DNA of 64,000 nucleotides. Origin: Archivesica marissinica. Lineage: Eukaryota; Mollusca; Bivalvia; Venerida; Vesicomyidae. The stretch spans positions 34,533,597 to 34,597,596 of the forward strand of contig CM026391.1 in NCBI GenBank assembly GCA_014843695.1. Reading direction: 5' to 3'. Of this stretch, positions 1 through 9,116 are shown piece after piece. Numbering within the stretch: the first letter of the stretch is position 1; each line of letters opens with the position of its first letter. The notes under the pieces are model-generated. The model worked only from the letters and a program-made list of their open reading frames with translations. It did no database searches and was not told the origin of the DNA. The position numbers and the translations under genes were made by a program.

Positions 1-530
1 AGTTATATCTAGACTATTATATATAGTTCTATCTAGACTATTATATATAGTTATATCTAGACTATTATATATAGTTATATCTAGACTATTATATATTGTT
101 CTATCTAGACTATTATATATTGTTCTATCCAGACTATTATATAATATTGTTCTATCTAGACTATTATATATAGTTCTATCTAGACTATTATATATTGTTC
201 TATCTAGACTATTATATATTGTTCTATCCAGACTATTATATACTATTGTTCTATCTAGACTATTATATATAGTTCTATCTAGACTATTATATATTGTTCT
301 ATCTAGACTATTATATATAGTTATATCTAGACTATTATATATTGTTCTATCTAGACTATTATATATAGTTATATCTAGACTATTATATATAGTTATATCT
401 AGACTATTATATATAGTTATATCTAGACTATTATATATAGTTATATCTAGACTATTATATATAGTTATATCTAGACTATTATATATAGTTATATCTAGAC
501 TATTATATATAGTTCTATTTGGACTATTTT
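1..530. repeat. 24-bp AT-rich tandem repeat (about 22 copies)
   Basis: Contiguous head-to-tail units of 24 bp, for example 25-48. Each carries the core TCTAGACTATTATATATAG. The array starts before the window. Copies differ mainly at TTATATC versus TTCTATC, with a few TTCTATCC copies that gain 2-3 bases (near 130-150 and 230-250). The last unit (about 511-530) is degenerate, with TATTTGGAC replacing TATCTAGAC, as is usual at an array edge. The stretch from one CTAGA to the next TCTAG is close to self-complementary. No coding potential is seen. Confidence 0.95.
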
Positions 531-1013
531 AAATTTCCATCTGAAATCAAAACACAGACATAAAGCGACTAATATTTAAAATAATGTGTTTTCTTTTATG
601 TTCTGGACTTATTACTGAGTGTAATATTTTCATACAGGATAACATTTTACTCTACAATGCATGTTTGATGTTTAGATAGCACCGCCGCCCTTGCCCCTGA
701 AATGTTTGCGTTTAATATTCTTGGGTTACATTTCCCATTCTAAGACACATGTTCACTACTCTTTGAAGCTTAAAACATTTATCTTACTTCAGGCAAAAGC
801 GTTCCCGTCACAGACAGAGCTAGTTGACAGACTGGACGCAAACATACAGTGGGAGGAGTTCAAACAGGAGACACTTAAGGACTTTCTTAGACACAGGGTC
901 CGTGTGTCCAGATAGTACTCGACACTCGTTCCATATTGAACTGTTATAAGCTATGGCACTCGAGAAAACCAATAAGTTGACATGAGTGCTTAGTCAGGCA
1001 GTATCTGTGGTTT
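531..1013. other. Unique-sequence island between two arrays
   Basis: Non-repetitive AT-rich DNA between the 24-bp and 44-bp arrays. It holds one candidate terminal exon, annotated separately. Downstream of that exon's stop there is no canonical AATAAA within the remaining 100 bases; the nearest resemblance is AATAAG around 970. Nothing else is recognisable. Confidence 0.7.
793..915 (+). CDS. Candidate 3'-terminal coding exon, protein not recognised
   Basis: The sequence shows a pyrimidine-rich stretch ending in TTACTTCAG at 784-792, which looks like a 3' splice acceptor. It is followed by an open frame of 40 codons ending in TAG (913-915). The encoded tail is hydrophilic and charged, including EEFKQETLKDFLRH, so a helical C-terminus is plausible. 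The frame stays open upstream to 691, but that part translates an intron-like AT-rich stretch with no ATG start, so 793 is preferred as the coding boundary. The exon is less AT-rich than its flanks. Earlier exons would lie beyond the left window edge or across the 24-bp array. The family is not recognised. It could also be a chance frame; 40 codons with a good acceptor is only suggestive. Confidence 0.35.
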   Translation, partial: AKAFPSQTELVDRLDANIQWEEFKQETLKDFLRHRVRVSR

Positions 1014-3234
1014 GCATAATTATGATACAGCGATTAATTGTCTTACACTACGGGAGTGGATAATATGATACAGTGATTAATTGTCTTACACTCCCGGGAG
1101 TGGATATGATACAGCGATTAATTGTCTTACACTACGGGAGTGGATAATATGATACAGTGATTAATTGTCTTACACTCCCGGGAGTGGATAATATGATACA
1201 GTGATTAATTGTCTTACACTCCCGGCAGTGGATAATATGTATCAGTGATTAATTGTCTTACACTCCCGGGAGTGGATAATATGATACAGTGATTAATTGT
1301 CTTACACTCTCGGGAGTGGATATGATATAGTGATTAATTGTCTTACACTACGGGAGTGGATAATATGATACAGCGATTAATTGTCTTACACTCCCGGGAG
1401 TGGATATGATACAGCGATTAATTGTCTTACACTCCCGGGAGTGGATANNNNNNNNNNNNNNNNNNNNNNNNNNNNNNNNNNNNNNNNNNNNNNNNNNNNN
1501 NNNNNNNNNNNNNNNNNNNNNNNNNNNNNNNNNNNNNNNNNNNNNNNNNNNNNNNNNNNNNNNNNNNNNNNNNNNNNNNNNNNNNNNNNNNNNNNNNNNN
1601 NNNNNNNNNNNNNNNNNNNNNNNNNNNNNNNNNNNNNNNNNNNNNNNNNNNNNNNNNNNNNNNNNNNNNNNNNNNNNNNNNNNNNNNNNNNNNNNNNNNN
1701 NNNNNNNNNNNNNNNNNNNNNNNNNNNNNNNNNNNNNNNNNNNNNNNNNNNNNNNNNNNNNNNNNNNNNNNNNNNNNNNNNNNNNNNNNNNNNNNNNNNN
1801 NNNNNNNNNNNNNNNNNNNNNNNNNNNNNNNNNNNNNNNNNNNNNNNNNNNNNNNNNNNNNNNNNNNNNNNNNNNNNNNNNNNNNNNNNNNNNNNNNNNN
1901 NNNNNNNNNNNNNNNNNNNNNNNNNNNNNNNNNNNNNNNNNNNNNNNNNNNNNNNNNNNNNNNNNNNNNNNNNNNNNNNNNNNNNNNNNNNNNNNNNNNN
2001 NNNNNNNNNNNNNNNNNNNNNNNNNNNNNNNNNNNNNNNNNNNNNNNNNNNNNNNNNNNNNNNNNNNNNNNNNNNNNNNNNNNNNNNNNNNNNNNNNNNN
2101 NNNNNNNNNNNNNNNNNNNNNNNNNNNNNNNNNNNNNNNNNNNNNNNNNNNNNNNNNNNNNNNNNNNNNNNNNNNNNNNNNNNNNNNNNNNNNNNNNNNN
2201 NNNNNNNNNNNNNNNNNNNNNNNNNNNNNNNNNNNNNNNNNNNNNNNNNNNNNNNNNNNNNNNNNNNNNNNNNNNNNNNNNNNNNNNNNNNNNNNNNNNN
2301 NNNNNNNNNNNNNNNNNNNNNNNNNNNNNNNNNNNNNNNNNNNNNNNNNNNNNNNNNNNNNNNNNNNNNNNNNNNNNNNNNNNNNNNNNNNNNNNNNNNN
2401 NNNNNNNNNNNNNNNNNNNNNNNNNNNNNNNNNNNNNNNNNNNNNNNTAATTGTCTTACACTCCCGGGAGTGGATAATATGATACAGTGATTAATTGTCT
2501 TACACTCTCGGGAGTGGATATGATATAGTGATTAATTGTCTTACACTACGGGAGTGGATAATATGATACAGCGATTAATTGTCTTACACTCCCGGGAGTG
2601 GATATGATACAGCGATTAATTGTCTTACACTCCCGGGAGTGGATAATATGATATATTGATTAATTGTCTTACACTGCCAGGAGTGGATATGATACAATGA
2701 TTAATTGTCTTACACTCCCGGGAGTGGATAATATGATACAGCGATTAATTGTCTTACACTCCCGGGAGTGGATATGATACAGCGATTAATTGTCTTGCAC
2801 TCCCGGAAGTGGATAATATGATACAGTGATTAATTGTCTTGCACTCCCGGGAGTGGATAATATTAAACAGTGATTCATTGTCTTACACTCCCGGGAGTGG
2901 ATAATATTAAACAGTGATTCATTGTCTTACACTCCCGAGAGTGGATAATATTAAACAGTGATTCATTGTCTTACTCTCCCGGGAGTGGATAATATTAAAC
3001 AGTGACTCATTGTCTTACACTCCCGGGAGTGGATAATATTAAACAGTGATTCATTGTCTTACACTCCCGGGAGTGGATAATATTAAACAGTGATTCATTG
3101 TCTTACACTCCCGGGAGTGGATAATATTAAACAGTGATTAATTGTCTTACACTCCCGGGAGTGGATAATATTAAACAGTGATTAATTGTCTTACACCTCC
3201 GGGAGTGGATAATATTAAACAGTGATTAATTGTC
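1014..3234. repeat. 44-bp satellite array interrupted by gap 1
   Basis: Tandem units of 44 bp, with a 41-bp variant lacking TAA in GGATAATATGATAC. Each unit contains GATTAATTGTCTTACAC followed by the palindrome CACTCCCGGGAGTG. Two subfamilies are spatially separated. From 1014 to about 2860 units carry ATGATACAG. From about 2861 to 3234 they carry ATTAAACAGTGATTCATTG or its TTAATTG form. Some copies have CACTACGGGAGTG, which breaks the palindrome. About 28 copies are visible on the two sides of the N run. Reading frames spanning the Ns are artefacts. Confidence 0.95.
1448..2447. other. Assembly gap 1 (1,000 N)
   Basis: Exactly 1,000 undetermined bases inside the 44-bp array. The 198 bp before the gap (1250-1447) are identical to the 198 bp after it (2448-2645), so the flanking contig ends probably overlap and the gap may contain no missing sequence. 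Confidence 0.98.
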
Positions 3235-3905
3235 ACATTTTCCAAAATAATGTAGGATGCTATATATCGCGGCAATAGCTATTAAGACTAAAATACAGAA
3301 ACGCCATTATGTACCTGATTTTATTCTTCGTTTTGCTTAATCCCATGACTTCTCCACATCAACTTTATAATAACACAATGAAGTAATACTATTTGGAATC
3401 ACTTGTCGGTGTGTCTCTCATAAGTCATATTAGGTTTGCCCGTATCTCCCTGATATAATACATTGCCTCAAATAGAGAACAAAAATGTTGTCAAAATACA
3501 TAGATAACAAATATAAAACAAAGTAAAGTGTTTGTTTATTATAGTGTCACCCCTATTTAAAGGGCCAGCCATTTCTGACTCTTTTTATGAACATCAATAC
3601 TTCCCGAATCCTATGCTTGTATGCACCAGGCTGGTAGGCAATCGGTAACCATTATTTAACTAGCCGGCGGCTCACCAACCGGCCATATCAGAACAAACCC
3701 CTGACGAACGAACCATCGACCTCCCGCTCCGTAGGCGGACGCCTTAACCACTAGACCACTGAGACGGTGAAGTTACAAAATGTGTCATAGAACATAAATG
3801 CTCCACTTGCCGCTTGGTCAGTAAACAAAAGTAACGTTATGGGTTCAAAGTAGGTCACAGTGCCCGGATAATGAGTTGATGCAGTAAGTATGATGATAAT
3901 GAATG
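3235..3905. other. Unique island between 44-bp and 38-bp arrays
   Basis: Non-tandem, AT-rich DNA. The only recognisable element is the minus-strand tRNA-derived SINE-like sequence at about 3550-3769. The remainder (3235-3549 and 3770-3905) shows no convincing open frame, RNA gene or repeat. Confidence 0.6.
3550..3769 (-). mobile_element. tRNA-derived SINE-like element with tRNA-Arg(ACG)-like head
   Basis: Read on the minus strand from about 3769, the sequence has an A-box-like TGGTCTAGTGG. Next comes an anticodon arm TCCGC-CTACGGA-GCGGG, with a 7-base loop reading ACG and a 5-bp stem including one G-T pair. A B-box-like GGTTCG follows near 3706-3716. This is the layout of a tRNA-derived SINE head. 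The B box and T arm are degenerate, so a functional tRNA gene is unlikely. The body runs down to roughly 3550, where the boundary is uncertain because no clear A-tail or target duplication was found. The family is not identified. Confidence 0.6.
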
Positions 3906-5808
3906 AATGTGTTTCACGGTCATAGGAGCAACGGAAGTGGACTAGGATGTTTCACGGTCATAGGAGCAACGGAAGTGGACTACGATGTTTCACGGTCAAA
4001 GGAGGAACGGAAGTGGACTAGGATGTTTCACGGTCAAAGGAGGAACGGAAGTGGACTAGGATGTTTCACGGTCAAAGGAGGAACGGAAGTGGACTAGGAT
4101 GTTTCACGGTCAAATGAGGAATGGAAGTGGACTAAAATGTATCACGGTCAAAGGAGGAACGGAAGTGGACTAAGATGTGTCACGGTCAAAGGAGGAACGG
4201 AAGTGGACTAGGATGTTTCACGGTCAAAGGAGGAACGGAGGTGGACTAGGATGTTTCACGGTCAAAGGAGGAACGGAAGTGGACTAGGATGTTTCACGGT
4301 CAAATGAGGAATGGAAGTGCACTAAAATGTATCACGGTCAAATGAGGAACGGAAGTGGACTAAAATGTATCACGGTCAAAGGAGGAACGGAAGTGGACTA
4401 AGATGTGTCACGGTCAAAGGAGGAACGGAAGTGGACTAGGATGTTTCACGGTCAAAGGAGGAACGGAAGTGGACTAAGATGTGTCACGGTCATAGGAGGA
4501 ACGGAAGTGGACTAGGATGTTTCATGGTCAAAGGAGGAACGGAAGTGGACTAAGATGTTCCACGGTCATAGGAGGGACGGAAGTGGACTAAGATGTGCCA
4601 CGGTCAAAGGATGAACGGAAGTGGACTAAGATGTTCCACGGTCAAAGGATGAACGGAAATGGACTAAGATGTTTCACGGTCAAAGGAGGGACGGAAGTGG
4701 ACTAAGATGTTCCAAGGTCATAGGAGGAACGGAAGTGGACTAGGATGTTTCACGGTCAAAGGAGGAACGGAAGTGGACTAAGATGTTCCACGGTCATAGG
4801 AGGGACGGAAGTGGACTAAGATGTGCCACGGTCAAAGGATGAACGGAAGTGGACTAAGATGTGTCACGGTCATAGGAGGAATGGAAGTGGACTAAGATGT
4901 TCCACAGTCATAGGAGCAACGGAAGTGGACTAAGATGTTCCACGGTCAAAGGATGAACGGAAGTGGACTAAGATGTTCCACGGTCATAGGAGGGACGGAA
5001 GTGGACTAAGATGTTCCACGGTCATAGGAGCAACGGAAGTGGACTAAGATGTTCCACGGTCAAAGGATGAACGGAAGTGGACTAGGATGTTTCACGGTCA
5101 TAGGAGCAACGGAAGTGGACTAAGATGTTTCACGGTCAAAGGAGCAACGGAAGTGGACTAAGATGTTTCACGGTCAAAGGAGCAACGGAAGTGGACTAAG
5201 ATGTTTCACGGTCATAGGAGCAACGGAAGTGGACTAAGATGTTCCACGGTCAAAGGATGAACGGAAGTGGACTAAGATGTTTCACGGTCATAGGAGGAAC
5301 GGAAGTGGACTAAGATGTTTCACGGTCAAAGGAGGAACGGAAGTGGACTAAGATGTTCCACGGTCAAAGGAGGAACGGAAGTGGACTAAGATGTTCCACG
5401 GTCATAGGAGGAACGGAAGTGGACTAAGATGTTTCACGGTCATAGGAGGAACGGAAGTGGACTAGGATGTTTCACGGTCAAAGGAGGAACGGAAGTGGAC
5501 TAAGATGTTTCACGGTCATAGGAGGAACGGAAGTGGACTAAGATGTTTCACGGTCATAGGAGCAACGGAAGTGGACTAAGATGTTCCACGGTCAAAGGGT
5601 GAACGGAAGTGGACTAAGATGTTTCACGGTCATAGGAGGAACGGAAGTGGACTAAGATGTTTCACGGTCAAAGGAGGAACGGAAGTGGACTAAGATGTTT
5701 CACGGTCATAGGAGGAACGGAAGTGGACTAGGATGTTTCACGGTCATAGGAGGAACGGAAGTGGACTAGGATGTTTCACGGTCATAGGAGGAACGGAAGT
5801 GGACTAAG
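3906..5808. repeat. 38-bp minisatellite (about 50 copies)
   Basis: Perfectly contiguous 38-bp units, for example 4021-4058, with the invariant core GGAAGTGGACTA. Variable positions are few and recombine among copies: TTTCACGG, TTCCACGG or TGTCACGG; CAAAGG or CATAGG; AGGAAC, AGCAAC, ATGAAC or AGGGAC. Such mosaic combinations are typical of unequal exchange or gene conversion. Because 38 is not a multiple of three, the short open frame near its start (3903-4097) is a chance product. Confidence 0.96.
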
Positions 5809-5977
5809 TTGGCGTAAATATTGAGGTAAACGAAAATGTTACGGATGTGATGGGACAGCTCGCTATGTGAGCTACTGTAAACACAAGGGTGTGGTCGGTT
5901 TTATCTCTCCGACTGACACCCACACACGAATTTGTACTAGTGACAGTCGTAGGTAGACTGGGTGAAATCATTATCTT

Positions 5978-6221
5978 TTTTTTTTAGTATTTAAGTTTAT
6001 TTAACGTCGTTACCGGTTTCCCATTTGAGTGAAGGGCAATTTACCTAAGAACACCTTTCCTGGGCAGGCTCCAGCGGTTAACCAGTACTTGGTGCACCAA
6101 CCTCCGTAAGAAACTACCAACTTTTTCATATAAATGAGACACGGTCTGAGCGGGGCTCGAACCCGTGACCATCCCATCAGAGATGATAGGTTACAGTGGT
6201 ATACAAGTCAGCGACCGTAAC
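5978..6221 (-). mobile_element. tRNA-derived SINE with poly-A tail and target-site duplication
   Basis: On the minus strand the element starts at about 6221 with a degenerate A box (TCGCTGACTTG, at the expected position about 8 bases in). It has a strong B box, GGGTTCGAGCCCC, about 60 bases in (near 6150-6165). The 3' region reads AACCGGTAACGACGTTAAAT and ends in an A-rich tail, seen as a T run at 5976-5985. The 9-bp string CATTATCTT occurs immediately outside both ends (5969-5977 and 6222-6230), as expected for a target-site duplication made by LINE-type retroposition. The tail resembles 3' ends of SINEs in lophotrochozoan genomes; that comparison is from memory. Confidence 0.7.
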
Positions 6222-6389
6222 CATTATCTTGTGATTTTCATTAACTATATCAACTTTGTGACACATAGCAATACGTCATCGATGACGCAATCAATGACGT
6301 ATCGCTACTATTCATGTGGTGGTCATGTGCCTACTATTACATGTTGACCCACAATGCATCCCGCCTCTAATAACAGTGCGACTGATGTG

Positions 6390-6600
6390 TGTTTTACGTT
6401 TATTTATCGTCGCCACCGGTTGCCCATATGAGCGACGCCTCCTGAAGAGATTAGTCATTTTAGATATTTGGAGGATAGTGCAATGATACAGACAGAGACC
6501 CATTTCAGAGTCTCCTCTGATTCTTTTACGTGCACGGTGTAAAGCACCGACACGAGACCTCGGTTTAATGTCCCATCGGTTTTCCCTTTATCTTATAGAG
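6390..6600 (-). mobile_element. Related SINE 3' fragment
   Basis: The minus-strand 3' end here, CAACCGGTGGCGACGATAAA followed by TAAAC, aligns with the end of the element at 5978-6221. Both share the CTCAnATGGG, AACCGGT and CGACG steps, so both are copies of one family or share a tail. Upstream on the minus strand is CCGAGGTCTCGTGTCGG, a motif type I associate with SINE bodies in molluscs. No tRNA head, A-tail or target duplication was found, so the piece is likely truncated. The right boundary is approximate. Confidence 0.5.
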
Positions 6601-6639
6601 GTACAAGGATCCTACACAACGATAACAAAACTAGGTGAA

Positions 6640-7110
6640 TAATCTACCAAGTCAATGTCCATCATGCCGTCTGTAAGAATCTACCAAGTCAATGCCCATC
6701 CTGCCGTCTGTTAGAATCTACCAAGTCAATGCCCAGTCTGTCGTCTGTTAGAATCTACCAAGTCAATGCCCAGTCTGCCGTCTGTAAGAATCTACCAAGT
6801 CAATGTCCATCATGCCGTCTGTAAGAATCTACCAAGTCAATGCCCATCCTGCCGTCTGTTAGAATCTACCAAGTCAATGCCCAGTATGTCGTCTTTAAGA
6901 ATCTACCAAGTCAATGCCCAGTCTGCCGTCTGTAAGAATCTACCAAGTCAATGCCCAGTCTGTCGTCTGTAAGAATCTACCATGTCAATGCCCAGTCTGC
7001 CGTGTGTAAGAATCTACCAAGTCAATCCCCAGTCTGTCGTCTTTAAGAATCTACCAAATCAATGCCCAGTCTGTCGTCTATAAGAATTTACCAAGTCTAT
7101 GTCCAGTCTG
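6640..7110. repeat. 37-bp minisatellite, type B (about 12.7 copies)
   Basis: Head-to-tail 37-bp units, for example 6677-6713 and 6714-6750, with the core GAATCTACCAAGTCAATG and a variable CCCAGTCTG, CCCATCCTG or TCCATCATG. It shares its length but no obvious sequence with the large 37-bp satellite further right. The last copy (from about 7084) is degenerate and runs directly into the 52-bp array. Translated frames here are by-products. Confidence 0.95.
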
Positions 7111-8622
7111 CCTCAGTATATATGCGGGCATTTAACTCTAGAGGACGATGCTTGTCTCGTCACATCAGTATATATTCGGATAATTTACTCTGGAGGACGA
7201 TGCTTGTCTCGTTACCTCTTTATATATGCGGGTATTGTACTCTCGGGGACGATGCGTGTCTCGTGACCTCAGTATATATGCGGGTATTTTACTCTGGAGG
7301 ACGATGCTTGTCTCGTCACCTCAATATATATGCGGGTATTTTACTCTAGAGGACGATGCTTATCTCGTCACCTCAATATATATGCGGGTATTTAACTCTA
7401 GAGGACGATGCTTATCTCGTCACCTCAATATATATGTGGGTATTTAACTCTAGAGGACGATGATTATCTCGTCACCTCAGTATATATGCGGGTATTGTAT
7501 TCTAGAGGACGATGCTTATCTCGTCACCTCAATATATATGCGGGTATTTTACTCTGGAGGACGATGCTTATCTTGTCACCTCAGTAAATATGCGGGTATT
7601 GTATTCTAGAGGACGATGCTTGTCTCGTCACCTCAATATATATGCGGGTATTTTACTCTGGAGGACGATGCTTATCTTGTCACCTCAGTAAATATGCGGG
7701 TATTGTATTCTAGAGGACGATGCTTGTCTCGTCACCTCAATATATATGCGGGTATTTTACTCTGGAGGACGATGCTTATCTTGTCACCTCAGTAAATATG
7801 CGGGTATTGTATTCTAGAGGACGATGCTTGTCTCGTCACCTCAATATATATGCGGGTATTTTACTCTGGAGGACGATGCTTATCTTGTCACCTCAGTAAA
7901 TATGCGGGTATTGTATTCTAGAGGACGATGCTTGTCTCGTCACCTCAATATATATGCGGGTATTGTACTCTGGAGGACGATGCTTGTCTCGTCACCTCAG
8001 TATATATGCGGGTATTTTACTCTAGAGGACGATGTGTGTCTCGTCACCTCAGTATATATGCGGGTATTTTATTCTGGAGGACGATGCTTGTCTCGTCACA
8101 TCAGTATATATACGGGTATTTTACTCTAGAGGACGATGTGTGTCTCGTCACCTCAGTATATATGCGGGTATTTTACTATAGAGGACGATGTGTGTCTCGT
8201 CACCTCAGTATATATGCGGGTATTTTACTCTAGAGGACGATGTGTGTCTCGTCACCTCAGTATATATGCGGGTATTTTACTCTGGAGGACGATGCTTGTC
8301 TCGTCACCTCAGTATATATGCGGGTATTTTACTCTAGAGGACGATGTGTGTCTCGTCACCTCAGTATATATGTGGGTATTTTACTCTGGAGGACGATGCT
8401 TGTCTCGTCACCTCAGTATATATGCGGGTATTTAACTCTAGAGGACGATGCTTGTCTCATCACCTCAGTATATATGCGGGTATTTATCTCTAGAGGACGA
8501 TGTGTGTCTCGTCACCTCAGTATGTATGCGGGTATTTTACTCTGGAGGACGATGCTTGTCTCGTCACCTCAGTATGTATGCGGGTATTTTACTCTGGAGG
8601 ACGATGCTTGTCTCGTCACCTC
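7111..8622. repeat. 52-bp minisatellite (about 29 copies)
   Basis: Contiguous 52-bp units, for example 7527-7578, built on ATATATGCGGGTATT and GAGGACGATGCTTGTCTCG. The left edge directly abuts the 37-bp type B array with no spacer. Subtypes are CTCTAGAGG or CTCTGGAGG, ATGCTTGTC, ATGCTTATC or ATGTGTGTC, and CAGTATATA, CAATATATA or CAGTAAATA. Between 7527 and 7942 two subtypes alternate to make a 104-bp dimer. Several overlapping open frames exist only because the repeat lacks stops in some phases. Their products repeat the same short peptide and shift by 52 or 104 bp, so none is called as a gene. Confidence 0.96.
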
Positions 8623-8928
8623 GGTACAGGGCACACTATTACAGACGTATACAGACGGATACGCATGTTAATATGGAAGACGAAAGTGCACAATGCATTT
8701 CCTGGATGCATTTTCTTCGCTTCAGGTGCGAAAGGTCCGGAGTTCGAGCCGTTACGATTGTGTCCTTAGGCAAGGCATTTAATTTCCACGTTGCCTCTTC
8801 TCTTCCCTCGTGGCGATGGATTCCACCAGGAACTAGGTATAGCTATATAAACTAGTCTTAGCGATTATTAATTCTAAATAATTAATAATTAAATACAATC
8901 GGAATCGTTGTAATATATTAAAATAATG
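8623..8928. other. Unique island with SINE core
   Basis: Non-tandem DNA between the 52-bp and 21-bp arrays. It contains the plus-strand SINE core annotated separately. The rest is AT-rich and shows no gene. Confidence 0.6.
8720..8835 (+). mobile_element. Degraded SINE core (B box plus conserved central motif)
   Basis: A B-box-like GGAGTTCGAGCC (8739-8750) is followed ten bases later by TGTCCTTAGGCAAGGCATTT (8760-8779) and then GTTGCCTC. The sequence shows this order directly. A motif close to TGTCCTTGGGCAAGACACTT is, to my knowledge, the conserved central domain of a widespread animal SINE superfamily. The A box is not clear and no tail or target duplication was found, so the element is probably truncated or old, and its ends are approximate. 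Confidence 0.5.
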
Positions 8929-9116
8929 TAGAATATACCATTAATATCATAGAATATACCATTAATATCATAGAATATACCATTAATATCATAGAATATA
9001 CCATTAATACCATAGAATATACCATTAATATCATAGAATATACCATTAATATCATAGAATATACCATTAATATCATAGAATATACCATTAATATCATAGA
9101 ATATACCATTAATATC
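8929..9116. repeat. 21-bp AT-rich tandem repeat (9 copies)
   Basis: Nine nearly identical 21-bp units, each containing GAATATACCATTAATATCAT. One copy (about 9001-9020) has ATACCAT in place of ATATCAT. Because 21 is a multiple of three, the minus strand stays open and encodes the heptapeptide MVYSMIL nine times (8918-9109). Extreme composition, flanking non-coding DNA and lack of any neighbouring exon argue against a gene. Confidence 0.95.

Larger units (their letters stand above)
5809..6639. other. Unique island with two SINE fragments
   Basis: Non-tandem DNA between the 38-bp array and the 37-bp type B array. It holds two minus-strand SINE-like pieces, annotated separately. Short open frames on both strands (6165-6347 and 6312-6503) overlap the SINE pieces and have no recognisable protein features, so they are not called as genes. 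Nothing is recognised in 5809-5968. Confidence 0.6.

Noticed and set aside
1381..2490. Long open frames spanning each N run (also near 20197-21329 and 52852-53938).
   Set aside because: They consist almost entirely of undetermined residues; the few real codons come from satellite monomers.
3690..3769. A functional tRNA-Arg(ACG) gene on the minus strand.
   Set aside because: The anticodon arm is good but the T arm and B box are degenerate and no acceptor stem pairs cleanly. A SINE head explains it better.
6165..6503. Open frames of 60 and 63 codons on opposite strands.
   Set aside because: Both overlap SINE-derived sequence, are short, and have no protein-like features.
6640..7110. Common origin of the two 37-bp families (type B here and type A at 21-64 kb).
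   Set aside because: They have the same length, but no alignable stretch beyond a few bases was found on either strand.
7062..8855. Seven or more overlapping plus-strand frames of 70-143 codons in the 52-bp array.
   Set aside because: All are the same repeat read in shifted phases, and products recur at 52- or 104-bp offsets. No start context, domain or unique sequence supports a gene.
8918..9109. Minus-strand frame encoding nine copies of MVYSMIL.
   Set aside because: It exists because the 21-bp repeat length is divisible by three. There is no surrounding exon structure and the composition is that of AT-rich minisatellite.
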